Assembly (NCBI RefSeq): GCF_004137255.1
Contig: NZ_SDWT01000002.1
Location: forward strand, 186,001 to 250,000
From: Nocardioides oleivorans
GTDB taxonomy: Bacteria; Actinomycetota; Actinomycetes; Propionibacteriales; Nocardioidaceae
Direction: 5' to 3'
Length of the DNA: 64,000 nt
Shown here: one piece after another, positions 60,636 through 64,000 of the stretch
Position numbering within the stretch: the first letter of the stretch is position 1
How the letters are laid out: every line of letters begins with the position of its first letter
The notes under the pieces: model-generated
The model's database searches: none
Told to the model about the DNA's origin: nothing
The model's input: the letters and a program-made list of their open reading frames with translations, nothing else
Made by a program: the position numbers and the translations under genes

Positions 60636-60675
60636 GCTCGCGCGCCGGTCCGGGTCCCTGCCCCGCCGGGCCCGT

Positions 60676-61542
60676 CTACGCGCGGCCGTCGTGGCGACGG
60701 ATCAGGCCCTCCTGGGCCACCGTCGCGACGAGCTCGCCCGACTGCGTGAACACGCGCGCCAGTGCGAGGCCGCGCGCGCCACCGGCGAACGGCGAGAACT
60801 GGTCGTAGAGCCACCACTCGTCGGCCCGGAACGGCTTGTGGAACCAGATCGTGTGGTCGAGCGAGGCGGGCTGCAGCTTCGGGGACCCGATCGTGATCCC
60901 GTGCGGCACGAGGGCGGCGCCGAGCAGGGTCAGGTCGCTGGCATAGGTGAAGGCGGCCGCCTGCACGGTCGGGTCGTCGGACAGCTCGCCGGCCACCCGG
61001 ATCCAGATCCGCGCCCGGGCGGGCCGCTCGGGGTCCTCCGCGATGCCCATCCCGGTGACGCCGACGTGGCGCACGTCGAGCGCCGCCCACTCGCGCACCC
61101 AGTCGTCGGCCGCGTCGGCACCCTGACGTCGTACGAGGTCGGCGAGCGGGATCCCGTGCTCGGGGCCGGGCACCTCGGGCATGCCGTCCTGGTGCTCGAA
61201 GCCGTCCTCGGGCACCTGGAAGTTGGCCGTCATGTAGTAGATCGGCCTGCCGTGCTGGCGCGCGGAGACCCGCCGGGTCACGAACGAGCGGCCGTCGCGG
61301 ATCCGCTCGACGTCGTAGACGATCGGGACCGTCGTGTCACCCGGGCGCAGGAAGTAGGAGTGGAGCGAGTGCATCGCAAAGGCGGGGTCGACGCTGCGAC
61401 AGGCGGCGACCGCGGCCTGCGCCGCGACCTGGCCGCCGAAGACGCGCTGGCGCTCGGTGCGGGCCTGCTTGCCGCGGTAGAGGTCCACCTCGAGGCGCTC
61501 GAGGTCGAGCAGGTCGACGAGCTCCTCGGCACTGCCCGCCAT
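60676..61542 (-). CDS. tesB: Acyl-CoA thioesterase II
   Basis: 288 residues, double hot-dog TesB family: YRGKQARTERQRVFGGQVAAQAAVAACRSV, FAMHSLHSYFLRPGD, SLDHTIWFHKPF. Releases fatty acids from acyl-CoA. Its start overlaps the PAC2 gene stop by one base (TGATG). Confidence 0.95.
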   Translation of the reverse strand: MAGSAEELVDLLDLERLEVDLYRGKQARTERQRVFGGQVAAQAAVAACRSVDPAFAMHSLHSYFLRPGDTTVPIVYDVERIRDGRSFVTRRVSARQHGRPIYYMTANFQVPEDGFEHQDGMPEVPGPEHGIPLADLVRRQGADAADDWVREWAALDVRHVGVTGMGIAEDPERPARARIWIRVAGELSDDPTVQAAAFTYASDLTLLGAALVPHGITIGSPKLQPASLDHTIWFHKPFRADEWWLYDQFSPFAGGARGLALARVFTQSGELVATVAQEGLIRRHDGRA

Positions 61543-62489
61543 CAGCGCTCCTCCCAGCCGCCGGCGTCGTCGCCGTCGTTCTTCGACTGGTCGTCGAGGT
61601 CGGCGAGGAAGGCCTCGAAGGCGTTGCCGATCTCCTCGCCCGTCGGCAGCTGCTCGTCGCCGGCCAGCAGGGACGAGCCGGCGGCCTCGGCCTCGCGGAA
61701 GGAGTCGTACTGCTGCTCGAGGCCGCGCACCACGTCGCCGACCTCGTCGTGGGAGGAGAGGTAGCGGTCGACCTCGGTCTCGGTGATCTCCGCGGCCTCG
61801 CGGAGGTCACCCAGGTCGATCGTGAGCCGGCCGCCGATCTCGAGGTGCTCGAGCAGGACGAGGGCGGCCTGGGGGTACTCCATCTGCGCGAGGTAGTGCG
61901 GGATGTGCGCCACGAAGCCGAGCGCGTCGATGCCCCACTCGCCGAGCCGGATCTCCAGCAGCGCCTGCGCGCTCGCCGGCACGCGCAGCTCGCCCTGCCA
62001 CGGGCTCTCCCCGGGGACGAGCTCGGGGCGGTTCGCGTGCGGGGTGATCGCGATCGGCCGGGTGTGCGGCACGGCCATCGGGACGGCACCCATGCCCACC
62101 ACGCGCGAGACGCCGAAGTGCTCGACGACCTCGCGGACCGCGCGCGCGAAGGCCTCCCAGCGGATGTCGGGCTCCGGGCCGGTCAGCAGCAGGAAGGGCG
62201 TGCCGCCGGTGTCGCGCAGGGCCCGCACGACCAGGCGCGGCGCCTCGTAGTCGACGTAGTGGTCGCGGATGAAGGTCATCGGCGGGCGGCGGGCGCGGTA
62301 GTCGTGGAGCGCGTCGACGTCGAAGGTCGCGACCACCTTGCCCTCGGAGAGGTCCGCGAGGTGCGAGGCGGCGAGCTCGGCTGACTTGCCCGCGTCGAGG
62401 AATCCGGTGAGCACGCAGACCATCGTGAGGTCACCGGCGTCGGCCAGCACCTCGGCGTCGTCGACGATGTGCACGAGTCTGTCGGCCAT
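61542..62489 (-). CDS. PAC2-family protein, second copy
   Basis: 315 residues. Same family as the gene at 12160: MVCVLTGFLDAGKSAELAASHL, TFDVDALHDYRARRPPMTFI, GMGAVPMAVPHTRPI, and an IPHYLAQMEYP segment; acidic C-terminal tail. Function unknown; proteasome-related chaperone role is only suggested by fold. Leaderless start. Confidence 0.9.
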   Translation of the reverse strand: MADRLVHIVDDAEVLADAGDLTMVCVLTGFLDAGKSAELAASHLADLSEGKVVATFDVDALHDYRARRPPMTFIRDHYVDYEAPRLVVRALRDTGGTPFLLLTGPEPDIRWEAFARAVREVVEHFGVSRVVGMGAVPMAVPHTRPIAITPHANRPELVPGESPWQGELRVPASAQALLEIRLGEWGIDALGFVAHIPHYLAQMEYPQAALVLLEHLEIGGRLTIDLGDLREAAEITETEVDRYLSSHDEVGDVVRGLEQQYDSFREAEAAGSSLLAGDEQLPTGEEIGNAFEAFLADLDDQSKNDGDDAGGWEER

Positions 62490-62495
62490 GGAGGC

Positions 62496-62501
62496 AGCCT
62501 A
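62496..62501 (-). promoter_or_regulatory. -10 box, leaderless start of the PAC2/tesB operon
   Basis: TAGGCT ends 6 bases before the ATG. Confidence 0.45.
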
Positions 62502-62564
62502 GGGGTTGGGCCCGCGTGACCGGGCACACACCCACCCCGGTGGTCAGGCCTTGTTACTGATGGG

Positions 62565-62570
62565 TAGCCT
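62565..62570 (+). promoter_or_regulatory. -10 box of the fadAB operon
   Basis: TAGCCT about 37 bases before the GTG of the thiolase, with a real ribosome binding site (GGGAG) in the leader. Confidence 0.4.
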
Positions 62571-62607
62571 GAGCCCGCCCTGTCACCCGAGAGCCTGGGA
62601 GTACACC

Positions 62608-63828
62608 GTGCCCCGTCCACAGCGTGAGGTCGTCTTCGTCGACGGCGTGCGCACCCCGTTCGGCAAGGCCAAGGGCCAGTACGCCGAGACGCGCGCCGAC
62701 GACCTCGTCATCAAGGCCATCCGCGAGCTGATGCGCCGCAACCCGTCGCTCCCGCCGGAGCGGGTCGACGAGGTCGCCATCGCCGCCACCACCCAGATCG
62801 GCGACCAGGGCCTGACCCTCGGTCGCACCGCCGCGCTCCTCGCGGGCCTCCCGCAGAGCGTCCCCGGCTACTCCATCGACCGCATGTGTGCCGGCGCCAT
62901 GACCGCGGTGACCAGCACCGCGTCGGGCATCGCCTTCGGTGCCTACGACGTCGCCATCGCCGGCGGCGTCGAGCACATGGGCCGGCACCCGATGGGCGAG
63001 GGGGTCGACCCCAACCCGCGGATCCTCTCCGAGCGCATCGTCAACCCGGACGCCCTGGTGATGGGCAAGACCGCGGAGAACCTCCACGACCGCTACCCCA
63101 CGATCACCAGGCAGCGCGTGGACGCGTACGCCGTCCGCAGCCAGCAGAAGACCAAGGCGGCCTACGACGCCGGCAAGATCCAGCCCGACCTGGTGCCGGT
63201 CGCGACCCGCTCCGCCGAGGCCGGCTGGGGCCTGGCCACGCTCGACGAGCCGATGCGCCCCGAGACGACCCTGGAGTCGCTCGCCGGGCTCAAGACGCCG
63301 TTCCGCTCGCACGGCAACGTCACCGCCGGCAACGCCGCCGGCATCAACGACGGCGCCACTGCCGCGCTGCTCGCCGACGAGGAGACCGCGCGCGAGCTCG
63401 GCCTGCCGGTGAAGATGCGGCTGGTGACCTACTCCTTCGTCGGTGTCGAGCCCGAGGTGATGGGCGCCGGCCCGATCCCGGCCACCGAGAAGGCGCTCCG
63501 CCTGGCCGGACTGAGCATCGACGACATCCAGGCCTTCGAGGTCAACGAGGCGTTCGCCGTGCAGGTGCTCGCCTTCCTCGAGCACTTCGGCATCGCCGAC
63601 GACGACGAGCGGGTGAACCCCTACGGCGGCGCGATCGCGATGGGCCACCCCCTCGCGTCGTCCGGCGTACGCCTGATGAACCAGCTGGCACGCCAGTTCG
63701 AGGAGCGTCCCGAGGTCCGCTACGGGCTCACGACCATGTGCATCGGCATCGGCATGGGCGGCACCGTGATCTGGGAGAACCCGCACTGGAACGGCACGAC
63801 CTCCGAGTCGACGGGAGACGACAAGTGA
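62608..63828 (+). CDS. fadA: Acetyl-CoA acyltransferase (FadA-type thiolase)
   Basis: 406 residues. Catalytic Cys in SIDRMCAGAMTAV, His in AIAMGHPLASSG, second Cys in TTMCIGIGMGGT. Beta-oxidation thiolase. The GTG at 62608 is preferred because GGGAG precedes it. The stop overlaps the next start (GTGA), giving a fadA-fadB pair. Confidence 0.94.
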   Translation: MPRPQREVVFVDGVRTPFGKAKGQYAETRADDLVIKAIRELMRRNPSLPPERVDEVAIAATTQIGDQGLTLGRTAALLAGLPQSVPGYSIDRMCAGAMTAVTSTASGIAFGAYDVAIAGGVEHMGRHPMGEGVDPNPRILSERIVNPDALVMGKTAENLHDRYPTITRQRVDAYAVRSQQKTKAAYDAGKIQPDLVPVATRSAEAGWGLATLDEPMRPETTLESLAGLKTPFRSHGNVTAGNAAGINDGATAALLADEETARELGLPVKMRLVTYSFVGVEPEVMGAGPIPATEKALRLAGLSIDDIQAFEVNEAFAVQVLAFLEHFGIADDDERVNPYGGAIAMGHPLASSGVRLMNQLARQFEERPEVRYGLTTMCIGIGMGGTVIWENPHWNGTTSESTGDDK

Positions 63829-64000
63829 CTGACATCTTCGAGCGGGCGCGGGGCATCGTCTCCGACGCCGAGCGGGTCACGCAGGCGCACCTGCGCAAGG
63901 TGAGCCTCCCGGGCGTGACCTTCGGCCTGATCAGCCTCGACAACGGCGAGGACCACACGAAGCCCAACACGTTCGGCCCGGGCTCGCTGCTGGCGCTCGA
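63825..64000 (+). CDS. fadB: Beta-oxidation multifunctional enzyme, N-terminal fragment (FadB/FadJ-type)
   Basis: Only 58 codons are inside the window: VTDIFERARGIVSDAERVTQ...SLPGVTFGLISLDNGEDHTKPNTFGPGSL, the start of the crotonase (enoyl-CoA hydratase) domain of actinobacterial FadB. GTG overlaps the fadA stop. It continues past the right edge. Confidence 0.8.
   Translation, partial: MTDIFERARGIVSDAERVTQAHLRKVSLPGVTFGLISLDNGEDHTKPNTFGPGSLLAL

Noticed and set aside
60636..60675. Hairpin between MaoC and tesB as a terminator
   Set aside because: Arms pair only over about 7 bases with a wobble and a long loop; not convincing.

Overview
The window is very GC-rich chromosomal DNA from an actinobacterium, most likely a Nocardioidaceae-type organism (inference). 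The signs are mycothiol synthesis (mshC), an actinobacterial integration host factor (mihF), a helicase-degenerate PriA, the SCO1664/DUF3090/phosphomutase trio, many GTG starts, and many start codons placed 6-9 bases after a TANNNT -10 box. No rRNA, tRNA, CRISPR array, insertion sequence or replication origin was seen.

Layout. 1-2866: minus-strand peptide-type ABC transporter (lipoprotein, permease, start of a second permease), with a perfect palindrome over its likely -35. 2926-3573: HAD phosphatase. 3629-8061: a visibly lower-GC two-gene island, a 1270-residue HerA/VirD4-like ATPase whose C-terminus resembles the toxin-binding domain of Xre/MbcA-type antitoxins, overlapping a RES-domain protein. 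This is the best candidate for an undescribed system. 8244-16441: metH, a PAC2-family gene, mshC and the SCO1664/DUF3090/phosphomutase trio. 16474-25922: corA, an MFS transporter, uppP, aldo/keto reductase, DUF5703, DUF427, rpe, a lipid kinase, a stand-alone LigD-type polymerase domain, a secreted protein and a small ATPase.

25942-56278 follows, in reverse, the gene order known from mycobacteria (pyrR-pyrB-pyrC-carA-carB-pyrF-mihF-gmk-rpoZ-coaBC-metK-priA-def-fmt-rsmB), with insertions. An M4 metallopeptidase lies between metK and priA. Two lipoprotein genes follow pyrF. A quinone-type pyrD, a pyrK and a DHOD-1B-like gene lie between carB and pyrF. A block of ABC-F, membrane LuxR regulator, DUF3060 and two VOC genes splits pyrRBC from carAB. 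Both halves of the split pyrimidine pathway carry a nearly identical 41-base leader (40/41) that fits a PyrR-type translational switch.

56429-64000: a methyltransferase and a fatty-acid block, with a thiolase divergent from a FabG4-type reductase plus MaoC dehydratase, then TesB thioesterase, a second PAC2 protein and the start of a fadAB operon.

Gene identities rest on motif recognition by eye. Promoter, operator and hairpin calls are pattern-based and untested.
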